In this document: positions 35,420-43,767 of the stretch, one piece after another
How the letters are laid out: every line of letters begins with the position of its first letter
How positions within the stretch are numbered: position 1 is the stretch's first letter
Assembly (NCBI GenBank): GCA_050696075.1
Contig: JBOGUF010000115.1
Coordinates: 1 to 64,000 of the forward strand
Length of the DNA stretch: 64,000 nt
Source: JBOGUF01 sp050696075
GTDB lineage: Bacteria > Chloroflexota > Chloroflexia > Thermomicrobiales > UBA6265
Direction of reading: 5' to 3'
Translations under genes and position numbers: made by a program
The notes under the pieces: generated by a model
The model's database searches: none
Told to the model about the DNA's origin: nothing
Seen by the model: the letters and a program-made list of their open reading frames with translations, nothing else

Positions 35420-35737
35420 TCAATCCAGCCGAAACACTTCCTCCATTTGGCGGACCGAATCGGTGCTATCGGGGTCGATGGGGGTAGCGAGGAAATTGGT
35501 CATCCATGCCTGCCAGCGACGGTTGGCGTCGCTCTTGGCCATGGCGGCCTGGGCGGCGTCCCAATCGTCGCATTCGAGGTAGCCGAAGAGTTCGGGGCCG
35601 TCGGCGAAGATCGAGTAGTTGCGGTAGCCGGCGTCGCGCATGTCGCGCAGCAGGTCCGGCCAGACGTCGCGGTGGTGCTCGATGTATTCGTCGAGCTGGT
35701 CGGGCTTGACCCAGAGCCGAAAGGCGATCCGCGCCAT
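35420..35737 (-). CDS. rhaM: L-rhamnose mutarotase
   Basis: A 105-residue dimeric alpha/beta-barrel protein that interconverts the alpha and beta anomers of L-rhamnose. It is the standard family length. Motifs: FRLWVKPDQLDEYIEHH with the catalytic His, RDMRDAGYRNYSIFADG, LFGYLECDDW, and RWQAWM. It lies beside the GH78 rhamnosidase and the divergent L-rhamnonate dehydratase, fitting release, mutarotation and oxidation of rhamnose. Confidence 0.95.
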   Translation of the reverse strand: MARIAFRLWVKPDQLDEYIEHHRDVWPDLLRDMRDAGYRNYSIFADGPELFGYLECDDWDAAQAAMAKSDANRRWQAWMTNFLATPIDPDSTDSVRQMEEVFRLD

Positions 35738-35829
35738 CTGATCCCTCCTCAGTTGACATTTGATAGGATGCGGCGGCTCATTCCGGAGCCGTCAGTTTGT
35801 GTGGCGGCAACGTACCAAAGGAGCGTTTT

Positions 35830-36975
35830 GTGCGCATCACCCGTGTGACGGCGACCCCGATCCGCCCGGCCGAGGCGCGGCCCGCCTCCTGGCTCTCCGA
35901 GTCGCTGGTGGCAAACCCGATGTCGATCTACCCGGAGTATCGGGAGCGGCGCTCCTCCTGGGGGGCGCGCTGGGGCGCCGAGGTGCTGGTCCGGATCGAG
36001 ACGGATGACGGCCTGGTCGGCATCGGCGGCAACGCGCCGGCCCCGGCAAAGCCGATGATCGAGCAGCATTTTGCTAACTTGCTCGCCGGCCAAGACCCCT
36101 TCGCGGTAGAGAAGCTCTGGGACCAGATGTTCCGCTCCTCCCTGCCGTATGGGCGTAAGGGGTTGCCGATCATGGCGATCAGCGCGGTCGACGTCGCCCT
36201 CTGGGACCTGATCGGCAAGGCGACGGGGCAACCGCTGTGGCGGCTGCTGGGCGGGAAGGTGCGCGACAGGCTGCCGACCTATTCGACCGGCAACGACGTG
36301 GCGCGCTACCAGGCGCTCGGTTTCCGTGCCTTCAAGCTGGCGATGCCGCACGGACCGGCCGACGGTTGGGAGGGGATGAAGGGGAACGTCGCGCTGGTCG
36401 AGCAGACGCGGGCAACGGTCGGGCCGGACGCCGAGATCATGCTTGACTGCTACATGGCCTGGAACGTCGAGTACACGGTGCGGATGGCCCATTTGCTGGA
36501 GCCGTATCGGGTGCGCTGGATCGAAGAATGCTTGCCGCCGGATGACTACGACGGCTACGCTCATCTGACTCGGACGATCCAGACGACGACCGTGGCCACC
36601 GGCGAGCACGAATACACCCGCTATGGCTTCAAAGAGCTGATCGGGCGGGGGTGCTGCCACATCCTGCAACCCGACCTCGCCTGGGTCGGCGGCATCACCG
36701 AAGCGCGCAAAGTGGCGGCGATGGCCTCCGCCTGGGGCCTCGACGTGATACCGCACGCGGGCGGCTTGCAACCGTGGGCGATCCACTTCATCGCCTCGCA
36801 GCCGAATACCCCCTGGGCCGAGTGCGTCGTCATCGGCAACGAGGGGGAAGACGACCCGGTTCGCTCCCTCTACCCATACCTCAACGGCGTGCCCCTGCCG
36901 CGGGACGGCTACATCTCGCCCTCCGACGAGCCGGGCGTCGGCGTGACGGTCAATCCGGCGTGGTTGGAAGAGTGA
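35830..36975 (+). CDS. rhmD: L-rhamnonate dehydratase (enolase superfamily)
   Basis: A 381-residue enzyme converting L-rhamnonate to 2-keto-3-deoxy-L-rhamnonate. The GTG at 35830 has AAAGGAG just upstream. Distinctive rhamnonate-dehydratase blocks are FKLAMPHGPADGWEGM, MLDCYMAWNVEYT (first metal Asp), IEECLPPDDYDGY (second), GEHEYTRYGF (third), DLAWVGGITEA and the base in PHAGGLQP. These fit RhmD better than mandelate racemase or mannonate dehydratase. It is divergent from rhaM and followed by an SDR dehydrogenase. Confidence 0.9.
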   Translation: MRITRVTATPIRPAEARPASWLSESLVANPMSIYPEYRERRSSWGARWGAEVLVRIETDDGLVGIGGNAPAPAKPMIEQHFANLLAGQDPFAVEKLWDQMFRSSLPYGRKGLPIMAISAVDVALWDLIGKATGQPLWRLLGGKVRDRLPTYSTGNDVARYQALGFRAFKLAMPHGPADGWEGMKGNVALVEQTRATVGPDAEIMLDCYMAWNVEYTVRMAHLLEPYRVRWIEECLPPDDYDGYAHLTRTIQTTTVATGEHEYTRYGFKELIGRGCCHILQPDLAWVGGITEARKVAAMASAWGLDVIPHAGGLQPWAIHFIASQPNTPWAECVVIGNEGEDDPVRSLYPYLNGVPLPRDGYISPSDEPGVGVTVNPAWLEE

Positions 36976-36994
36976 GTATCGAGTACCGAGTACC
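36974..36994. repeat. Short heptamer array, GAGTATC/GAGTACC
   Basis: Three 7-bp units (GAGTATC, GAGTACC, GAGTACC) and a fourth partial GAGCGTT. The first unit overlaps the TGA stop of the rhmD-like gene. Confidence 0.75.
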
Positions 36995-37037
36995 GAGCGT
37001 TTCGTCGAGGCATCGATCCGTGATGAGGGAGGGGCGC

Positions 37038-37793
37038 TTGGGCAGCAGGCGGTTTGAAGGGAAGGTCGCGATCGTCACGGGTGGGGCGCGGGGGATTGGG
37101 CGCGGGATTGCGCTGGAGCTGGCGGGTGAGGGGGCGGCGGTCGTCGTCAACCACGTTCGGGCGGAGGAAAGCGCACTCGATCTTGTTGAGGAGATCACCA
37201 GCGGTGGCGGTGCGGCCTTCGCGGTGCGGGCGGATGTGGGGAGGCGGCAGGACGCCGAAGCGTTGGTCGCGGCGGCGGTCGAACGGTTCGGACGGCTCCA
37301 CGTGCTGGTCAACAACGCCGGCATCTGCCCATTCCGCTCGTTCTGGGAGATGACCGACGAGGTCTGGGAAGGGACGGTACGGACGAACCTTTACGGCGGG
37401 TTCGTAACCAGTCCAGCCGCCGCGCGGGTGATGCGCGACCAGGGCGGCGGGGCGATCGTGCATATTTCGAGCGTTTCCAGCTATTTCGGCGGCCCGGAGC
37501 AGGTCCACTATTGCGCGACGAAAAGCGGCATCAACGCGATGACGGCGGCGATGGCGGTAGCGCTGGGCGAGCACAACATCCGCGTCAACGCCGTCCTCCC
37601 CGGCGGCGTGCCGACCGACATCAATCGTCACCACTGGGAGAACCGGCCCTGGACGAACCCAGGGCTGCCGGTGAACCGGCCGGGTCAACCATGGGACATC
37701 GCCCGCGCCGTCTGCTACCTGGCGTCGGACGACGCGGCCTGGCTGACGGGAGTGTTGCTGCCAGTGGACGGCGGGTTGACGGTGAAACGGTAA
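37038..37793 (+). CDS. SDR dehydrogenase, probable L-rhamnose 1-dehydrogenase
   Basis: A 251-residue classical short-chain dehydrogenase. The TTG at 37038 is preferred because GAGGGAGGGG lies just before it; an ATG at 37023 is possible. TGGARGIG binds NAD(P), NNAG follows, the catalytic Ser is in HISSVSSYF, and YCATK holds Tyr and Lys. PGGVPTDINRHHWENRPW is the variable substrate loop. Beside rhmD and rhaM, the best guess is oxidation of L-rhamnose to the 1,4-lactone, the first step of the non-phosphorylative route. A lactonase is not seen. The dehydrogenase assignment is secure, the substrate inferred. Confidence 0.85.
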   Translation: MGSRRFEGKVAIVTGGARGIGRGIALELAGEGAAVVVNHVRAEESALDLVEEITSGGGAAFAVRADVGRRQDAEALVAAAVERFGRLHVLVNNAGICPFRSFWEMTDEVWEGTVRTNLYGGFVTSPAAARVMRDQGGGAIVHISSVSSYFGGPEQVHYCATKSGINAMTAAMAVALGEHNIRVNAVLPGGVPTDINRHHWENRPWTNPGLPVNRPGQPWDIARAVCYLASDDAAWLTGVLLPVDGGLTVKR

Positions 37794-37929
37794 GGCACCG
37801 TGCGTTCGTTTAATACCCACCTCCAACCGCCACGCGACGGGTATCTGGCCCGACGCCGAGGGAGGGGAGAGTGGGGCGGATGTCCGCTGGGCGCGGGCTT
37901 GGGGGGGATAGGGGGCCATCACACACCCA

Positions 37930-38826
37930 TCACCCCTTCAAGGCCCCCGACGTGAGACCGCGCACGTAGTAGCGCATGCCGAAGGCGAAGAGGATCACCA
38001 ATGGCAGCGAGGCGACGGCGTAGGCGGCCATGCGTGGACCCCAGTTGACGGTGCCGAATTCGTTGCGGAACTGGGTGAGGCCGACAGTGACGACCTGGAT
38101 GTTCGGATCGGAGATGGTCAGCAGGGGCCAAATGAAGTCGTTGTAGGTGGCGACGAGGTGCATGATGGCGAGCGTGACGAGGATCGGCCAGGAGAGGGGG
38201 AGGGCGATGCGGCCGTACTGCTGGAACTCGGAGGCGCCGTCCACTTTCGCCGCGTCGAAGAGTTCTTGCGGCAAGGTGGCGAAGAAGGAGCGGCAGAGGA
38301 GGATGCCGAAGACCTGCCCGCCGGCCGTCCAGGGCAGGATCAGGGCCCATGGCGTGTTGATGAGGCCGAGGTCGCGGACGAGGACGAAGGCGGGGATGAG
38401 CGTCAGCACGCCGGGCACCATCAGCAAGGCGAGGATGACGACGTAGATGAACTCCTTGCCGGGGAAGCGGTGGCGGGCAAAGACGTAGCCGCTAAGTGAG
38501 GAGAGGAATACAACGCCCGCGACGGAGGCCAAGGAGTAGAGGAGACTATTGAAAATGTAGCGGCGCATCGTCGTCCAGCCGTCCCGGTAATTCTCCCAGC
38601 GGATCGGGTCGGGCAGGTTCCAGAAGCGGCCGTAGATCTGACCGTTGTCCTTCAACGAGAGGAAGAACATGAGGGCAATGGTGACGAAGCTGAGCACGAG
38701 GATGGCAACCAGAATGACGAAGAGCGCCGTCTGCCCCGCCCAGACCTTGTGCCGATCGCGCGATCTCGCCATGCCGCGCGGGCGGGCGGCGACCTCGGTC
38801 GTCGACTGGGTGATGGCCTTCGCCAT
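37930..38826 (-). CDS. ABC importer C: MalG-type permease
   Basis: A 298-residue six-helix permease with an Arg-rich cytosolic start (MARSRDRHKVW). First helix LFVILVAILVLSFVTIALMF; EAA loop PQELFDAAKVDGASEFQQYG; C terminus YVRGLTSGALKG. It is the last gene of the minus-strand operon IclR - binding protein - propeller/permease fusion - this gene, 18 bases after the fusion gene. Confidence 0.93.
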   Translation of the reverse strand: MAKAITQSTTEVAARPRGMARSRDRHKVWAGQTALFVILVAILVLSFVTIALMFFLSLKDNGQIYGRFWNLPDPIRWENYRDGWTTMRRYIFNSLLYSLASVAGVVFLSSLSGYVFARHRFPGKEFIYVVILALLMVPGVLTLIPAFVLVRDLGLINTPWALILPWTAGGQVFGILLCRSFFATLPQELFDAAKVDGASEFQQYGRIALPLSWPILVTLAIMHLVATYNDFIWPLLTISDPNIQVVTVGLTQFRNEFGTVNWGPRMAAYAVASLPLVILFAFGMRYYVRGLTSGALKG

Positions 38827-38844
38827 GTGGTTTCTCCTGGGTTC

Positions 38845-40794
38845 CTACGTGCTGTACTCCACGGGCGACTTGACGTAACGTAGATTCAAGATGGTGCCGG
38901 CCAGGATGACGATGAAGAGGACGGCGCCGATAGCCGAGGCGGCCCCGAAGTTGTTGAAGCGCACGGCCTGGTAATAGAGCTCGAGCGACGGGACGTAGGT
39001 CGAGCTGCCGGGACCGCCGCCGGTGGTGAGGAAGATGGCGGCGAACTCCTGGACCATGGCGATGAAGGTCAGAATCAGCAGCAGGCGGACCTGTCCAAGG
39101 AGTAGGGGCAGATCGACGTTAAAGATGCGGCGCAGAGTCGAGGCGCCGTCGAGCGCGGCGGCGTCGAAGAGCTCGCCAGGGATCGAGATCAGCCCGCCAT
39201 AGAAGATGAGCAGCGCGAAGGCGCTGACCCACGGGAAGCCCATGAAGACGATCGCCCAGATCGCGGTGTCGGCGTCACCCAGCCAAAACTTGGCGAGGTC
39301 GTCGAGTGCGAGCGCGCGAAGCGTCTGATTGGCAAGCCCGATGTTCGGGTCGTAGACGTTGACCCAAAGCAGGATGCCGACGACGCCGGGCACGATCACC
39401 TGGAGGACAAAGAGGGTGCGGAAGGCATAGCGCACGCGCGAGCTACGCAGGTGGAAGATCATCTCGGCGACAGCCAGCGGGATGACCAGCTTGAGGAAGC
39501 CGGTGCCGATCAGGATGAGCAGATTGCCGATGCCGGTCCAGAAATAGCGATTATCGGCCAGGGCCTCGAACTGCCCCAGGCCAACCCATGTGGTCTCGAC
39601 GCCGGGGGTCCACTCGGTGAAGGCATGATAGATGCCGGAAAAGGCCGGATAGTAGTTGAAGATGAGCAGCAGGATGATCGTCGGCAGCAGGAACAGATAC
39701 GAAATACGCGCCCGCCAAACGTCCGTGGCCAACCCCCGCTGCTGCCGCGCGTAACCGCGCCAGGCGCGTTCGCCGTTCGGTCGCTGGCGGAGGCCGAGGA
39801 GGACGGCAAGGGTGGCTAGGACGGCGAGAACGGCAAGGATCGGGATCGCAAAGCGCCAGAAGCGCGAGGCGCGTTCCGGCACCTGGAAGGCGCCGTCGTC
39901 GCCGCGTGGGTAGACGCGGACCTGTTCGCCCGCGGCGACGGCGGCCAGCGTGCCGTCGCCGGTCAGGGCGAGGTCGGCGATGATGGCGCCCGTCGCGGCG
40001 TGCTGGGTCTCGTCGCGGTCGGCGTCGAAGACGCGGAGATCGCCCGAGTCGCTGCCGGCGACGACGACGTTGCCGTCCGCGCTGATGGCGACGGCCGGCA
40101 CGGGGTTGCCGATCGACTGCTCCCGGACGACGTTGCCGCTGGCCCCGTCGAGGAGGTAGAGCGTGCCCCGGTCGTCGCCGGCCGCGACAAACGCGCCGTT
40201 GGCGGTCACGCTGAGGCCGCGCACGCCGTAGTTGAGCGTCTCTTCCCAGAGCCGTTGTCCATCGCTGCTGACGAGCGCCACGCGCGAGTCGCGACTGCCG
40301 GCGACGACGCGGAAGCCGCCCGCGCCGCCGTAGAGCGCGACCTGCATCACGTGGTCGCTGGCAGTGAATTGCGCGGTGACATTGCCGGACACGTCGAAGA
40401 GGGAAACGGTGCGGTCCTCCGACCCGGCGGCGACGATCGCGCCGTCGCCCGTGATCGAGACGCTACGGAAGGTCTGCGAGCCGCGATGCCGCCACAATTC
40501 CGCGCCGGCGCCATCGAACAGATAGACGTGGCGGTCCTCGGAAGCGGCGGCGATGCGCTGCCCATCGGCCGAGACGGCGACGTCGTAGACGGTCCCCTCG
40601 GTCGCGAACGTCCACAGTACCGCCCCCGCGGCATCATACGCAACGACCGTATTGTCCCGTCGTCCCGCGACGATCAGGCTACCATCCTCGCTGGTAGCCA
40701 CGCCGTAGACAATCGCCCCGGTGTCGGCCGTCCATCCCTCCGCGGCATGTACGGCGATGGGCAGCAACAGGAGCAGGAGGAAGGCAAGGAGCAT
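38845..40794 (-). CDS. ABC importer C: beta-propeller fused to MalF-type permease
   Basis: A 649-residue fusion. The start at 40794 gives a signal-like N terminus (MLLAFLLLLLLPIAVHAAEG); a longer frame to 41103 only translates a repeat. Residues 20-303 contain seven WD40/PQQ-like blades of about 40 residues, each with a pattern like VAVSADG..IAAASEDR.VYLFD and an aromatic Trp at several blade ends. Residues 313-336 form a membrane helix, a basic cytosolic linker follows, and 362-649 are a complete MalF-type permease with EAA loop PGELFDAAALDGASTLRRIF. The topology puts the propeller outside the cell. Permeases of this family normally lack it. It may dock the binding protein or glycan, or sense ligand. 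No ribosome site is obvious at the start. Confidence 0.88.
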   Translation of the reverse strand: MLLAFLLLLLLPIAVHAAEGWTADTGAIVYGVATSEDGSLIVAGRRDNTVVAYDAAGAVLWTFATEGTVYDVAVSADGQRIAAASEDRHVYLFDGAGAELWRHRGSQTFRSVSITGDGAIVAAGSEDRTVSLFDVSGNVTAQFTASDHVMQVALYGGAGGFRVVAGSRDSRVALVSSDGQRLWEETLNYGVRGLSVTANGAFVAAGDDRGTLYLLDGASGNVVREQSIGNPVPAVAISADGNVVVAGSDSGDLRVFDADRDETQHAATGAIIADLALTGDGTLAAVAAGEQVRVYPRGDDGAFQVPERASRFWRFAIPILAVLAVLATLAVLLGLRQRPNGERAWRGYARQQRGLATDVWRARISYLFLLPTIILLLIFNYYPAFSGIYHAFTEWTPGVETTWVGLGQFEALADNRYFWTGIGNLLILIGTGFLKLVIPLAVAEMIFHLRSSRVRYAFRTLFVLQVIVPGVVGILLWVNVYDPNIGLANQTLRALALDDLAKFWLGDADTAIWAIVFMGFPWVSAFALLIFYGGLISIPGELFDAAALDGASTLRRIFNVDLPLLLGQVRLLLILTFIAMVQEFAAIFLTTGGGPGSSTYVPSLELYYQAVRFNNFGAASAIGAVLFIVILAGTILNLRYVKSPVEYST

Positions 40795-40798
40795 GCCC

Positions 40799-40899
40799 GT
40801 AGGGGCGGACCGGGCGCCCATTCTGAGCGAAGTCCGCCCGCGTCCATCATCGCAACGCGTCGGTTTCGGACGCGGGCGGATACGGAGGTCCGCCCCTAC
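40799..40899. repeat. MITE-like element, GTAGGGGCGGAC family
   Basis: Perfect 12-bp inverted ends GTAGGGGCGGAC (40799-40810) and GTCCGCCCCTAC (40888-40899), with inner GGACGCGGGCGGA / TCCGCCCGCGTCC arms. It separates the binding protein from the fusion gene and directly abuts the fusion gene's start. Confidence 0.85.
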
Positions 40900-40934
40900 A
40901 CGATCGCGGTCCGGCATGACAGAGACCCTACCGT

Positions 40935-42668
40935 CTAGACCTGGCTCGCCGGTTTCTTGTCCGGGTTGGCGAGGTCCTCCTCGGTCAGTTGCATGTGGGT
41001 GAGGATCTCGGGGAAGAGGTTGTCGACCGATGCTTGGTACTGCTCGAGGAATGCTCCGAGCTCCAGGTCGCCCGCGAAGTACTGCTGGGACAGATCGACC
41101 CATTCGCGGACGGACGGTTGATAGTCGGCGATGCCGCGGGCGCGGTAGGTGCCAGCGGTCGGCTTTTCGGTGTTGCCGATCAGTTTGAGCTGGGCGAACT
41201 TCTCGGCGAGGTCCCCCGGCAGCGCGGCGTCAATAACGATCGGCGGGCCGACGACACCGCCGGAGCCGGCGTTGTTCGGATCGAGCCGGTTCTCCAGGTA
41301 GAGGCCGAATCCGTCCGGACTCGTCAAATACATCAGGAAGTCCATTTCGAGGTCGTTCTGCGCCTGGTCCTTCCTCGGCACCGAGAGGAAGCCGATGTTC
41401 ACTTCGATTGTCCGCGCGGGCGCGTCGACCTCCGGTCCCTCCATCGAGGGATTGTTGAAGGAGCCAATCTCGAACGTTTCGAGGTCGCGGCCTGGCAGCG
41501 GAGTCGGCGTCGGTTCGCCTTCCGCCGCGCCAGCTTGCGAGATGTAGCGCCCTTCGGCCAGGTTGCGGATGTCGCGCTCGAAGTTGCCGAGCAGCGCGGC
41601 CACGTCGAGCCGGATCGCCGCCTCGCTGGTCAAGAAAAGCGGGTAGGCGTCGGTCGTGCCGAGCCAGCCCGGCGGCGCGGCGCGGTCGTTGAACTGCTTG
41701 AAGTTGGTATAGAGGGCTTCGAACTTCGGGCCGTTGACGGTCTGCTGGCCCTCGCGCAGGGCGATCATTTGACGCTGGCTGTTAAAGGTGATCCTGGTTG
41801 TGTCGTCGTTGTGCGGGTCGGTCGGGTCGTACTCCCAGACGTCGTCGATCCCCTCTCGAAAATTCCAGTCGCCCGGCTGGGAGCGGACCAGCTCGGCCTC
41901 GTCGCGGGTGAACTGGTCGAGGTACATCCGGGCGAGCCAGCCGAAGCGCAGCTCCCAGAAGGAGCGGTAGTCCCCTTCGATGGCGACCGGGATGTAGCCG
42001 GCTTCGGTCAGCTTGTCGCACCAGCCCATGAACTGGTCCCAGGTCGGTTGGTTCGTCTCGGTTTGGGCGAGCTCTTCGGCCTCGGCCAGGATGCCGGCCT
42101 GCTCGAAGGCGGTCTTGTTGTAGAACCAGAGCACCTGCACCGTTTCCAGGTTGAGGGTGTAGATCTCGCCGGTGACCGGGTTCGCCATGTTCGAGATTGC
42201 GGTCTCGTCCATCGAGGCGCGCCAGGGCTCGCCGGTGTAGGGGTTGGTGCGGTCGAGGTAGGCCGACATGTCGACGAACTGCTTGGCCTGGATCAGGTCG
42301 GCGACGACGTTGCCATTGACGATCGAGGCCTCGGGCGTGCCGGCCGCGAACTGGGCGCGGATGAACTCCTGGTAGCCGTCGGCCGGCTTGACCTCGACCC
42401 GGACCTCGACGTTCGGGTGGAGCGCCGTGTAGGCGTCGGCGAGGGCCTGGTAGGTCTGGGTGTCGGTGCTCTGGACGGCGATCACGATGGCGCCGCTGAG
42501 CTCGCCTTCGGCGCCGCCCGCCTCGGCCGTGGCGATCTCGACGAGGCCGCCTTCGGGGGTGCCTTCTTGCGCGGCGGCCGAGCCGCCCTTCAAGTGGAGG
42601 AGCATCGCGGGCACGCTGGCCGCGGACGTCCCGAGTAGTCGTCGTCGGTTGAGCCGGAAGTCTGGCAT
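40935..42668 (-). CDS. ABC importer C: extracellular binding protein
   Basis: A 577-residue binding protein, larger than most. The ATG at 42668 is five bases from AAAGGAGG; earlier ATGs at 42671 and 42689 are worse placed. Tat-type signal: FRLNRRRLLGTSAASVPAML, mature start near AAAQEG. Family 1 features include VQVLWFYNKTAFEQAGI, PTWDQFMGWCDKL and GYIPVAIEGDYRSFWELRFG. An extra Pro/Thr loop (EGEPTPTPLPG) interrupts the second lobe. It is co-directional with the IclR gene upstream. Confidence 0.9.
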   Translation of the reverse strand: MPDFRLNRRRLLGTSAASVPAMLLHLKGGSAAAQEGTPEGGLVEIATAEAGGAEGELSGAIVIAVQSTDTQTYQALADAYTALHPNVEVRVEVKPADGYQEFIRAQFAAGTPEASIVNGNVVADLIQAKQFVDMSAYLDRTNPYTGEPWRASMDETAISNMANPVTGEIYTLNLETVQVLWFYNKTAFEQAGILAEAEELAQTETNQPTWDQFMGWCDKLTEAGYIPVAIEGDYRSFWELRFGWLARMYLDQFTRDEAELVRSQPGDWNFREGIDDVWEYDPTDPHNDDTTRITFNSQRQMIALREGQQTVNGPKFEALYTNFKQFNDRAAPPGWLGTTDAYPLFLTSEAAIRLDVAALLGNFERDIRNLAEGRYISQAGAAEGEPTPTPLPGRDLETFEIGSFNNPSMEGPEVDAPARTIEVNIGFLSVPRKDQAQNDLEMDFLMYLTSPDGFGLYLENRLDPNNAGSGGVVGPPIVIDAALPGDLAEKFAQLKLIGNTEKPTAGTYRARGIADYQPSVREWVDLSQQYFAGDLELGAFLEQYQASVDNLFPEILTHMQLTEEDLANPDKKPASQV

Positions 42669-42735
42669 CATCGCCTCCTTTACGCGCATCGCGCGATCAA
42701 CAGCCGGTTTGTTCGGCCCCAGCAGTGTCGTTCGA

Positions 42736-43635
42736 TCACCTCCTTGCCGTGGAGAATGCGGGCGTGGCCATGACGTCGCCCCGCCAATCGGTGAGGGCGA
42801 CGAGACGGTGGTCGGCGTGGGCGCGGCCGAGGCGGCGCGAGATTTCGATGCTGCCGGCCGCGACGGCGCGCAACGCCGCCTCGAGTTGGTCCGCTCCGGC
42901 GCGCATCATCGGGATCGAGGCGCTCAGCGCCGTGGAAACGCGATCGTCGTGCTCGCGGATCGGGACGGCGACGCAACGCAGCCCCGGCGTGTATTCCTGG
43001 TCGTCGACCGCGAACCCGCGCTCGCGGACGGTCTCCAGCACCCGCAATAGGTCGGGCAGGTGAGCGATGGTATTCGGCGTGAAGGACGGCAGCGCGACGC
43101 CATCGAGTCGGGCATGCAACTCATCCTCCGGCAGATGGGCCAGCAGAACCTTGCCCAGCCCCGTGGCGTGGGCAAAGAGGCGTTTGCCAACCTCGGATTG
43201 GAGTCGGATTGGGTGGGTGCAGTCGACCTTGGCGAGATAGACGTTTTCGATGCCGTCGAGGATGGCGAGCTGAACCGTCTCGTTGATCTCGCGGACGATT
43301 CCCTCCATCACCAGCAGCGCCTCGCGCACCACGTCGCGATGGCGCAGGTAGGCCTGTCCTGCCTCCCAAGCACGGATGCCGAGGGAATAGGTGCGGCGAT
43401 CGGGATCGAGCGTGACATAGCCGCGGGTGGTGAGGACGTTCAGCAAGCCGTGGAGGCTGCTCTTGGGGAAGCGGTGGGCGCGGGCAAGCTCGCCGAAACC
43501 GAGGCCGTCCGGCGCGGCGGCCAGCGCCTCGATGATGTCGAGGACGCGCCCGGCCGACTTGACCTGGGCTTGTCTGCCTGGGTCGGTCCGCGGCGTCGGG
43601 GGTATTGGGTTGGTGAGAACTGCCGGGCGGCCCAC
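42736..43635 (-). CDS. IclR family regulator (importer C operon)
   Basis: A 299-residue regulator. The GTG at 43635 has AAGGGAG eight bases upstream. Residues 25-90 are the winged helix (VKSAGRVLDIIEALAAAPDG, GFGELARAHRFPKSSLHGLL). Residues 100-260 are the GAF-like ligand domain with the usual RLFAHATGLGKVLLAHL and DDQEYTPGLRCVAVPI. It is first in the importer C operon and divergent from the hydroxyacid dehydrogenase gene, so it likely controls both. Ligand unknown. Confidence 0.92.
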   Translation of the reverse strand: MGRPAVLTNPIPPTPRTDPGRQAQVKSAGRVLDIIEALAAAPDGLGFGELARAHRFPKSSLHGLLNVLTTRGYVTLDPDRRTYSLGIRAWEAGQAYLRHRDVVREALLVMEGIVREINETVQLAILDGIENVYLAKVDCTHPIRLQSEVGKRLFAHATGLGKVLLAHLPEDELHARLDGVALPSFTPNTIAHLPDLLRVLETVRERGFAVDDQEYTPGLRCVAVPIREHDDRVSTALSASIPMMRAGADQLEAALRAVAAGSIEISRRLGRAHADHRLVALTDWRGDVMATPAFSTARR

Positions 43636-43665
43636 CCGCGGCGTCTCCCTTCGCTTCGGATTTGT

Positions 43666-43677
43666 TCACATATGTGA
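43666..43677. promoter_or_regulatory. Perfect 12-bp palindrome in divergent promoter region
   Basis: TCACATATGTGA lies 31 bases before the IclR start and 90 bases before the dehydrogenase start, with a TATGAT at 43699-43704 that could be the -10 of the rightward promoter. It is the best candidate IclR operator. Confidence 0.5.
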
Positions 43678-43767
43678 TTGCGTGTTCGGATTTGCGTGTA
43701 TGATGGATAGCAGTATCAGAACGATCCGTCAAGGGCGATTGGCCATGTTCCGTGGAGGGACGGAGCA

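Noticed and set aside
40989..42638. 549-codon plus-strand frame
   Set aside because: Antisense to the importer C binding protein; no ribosome site or family pattern.
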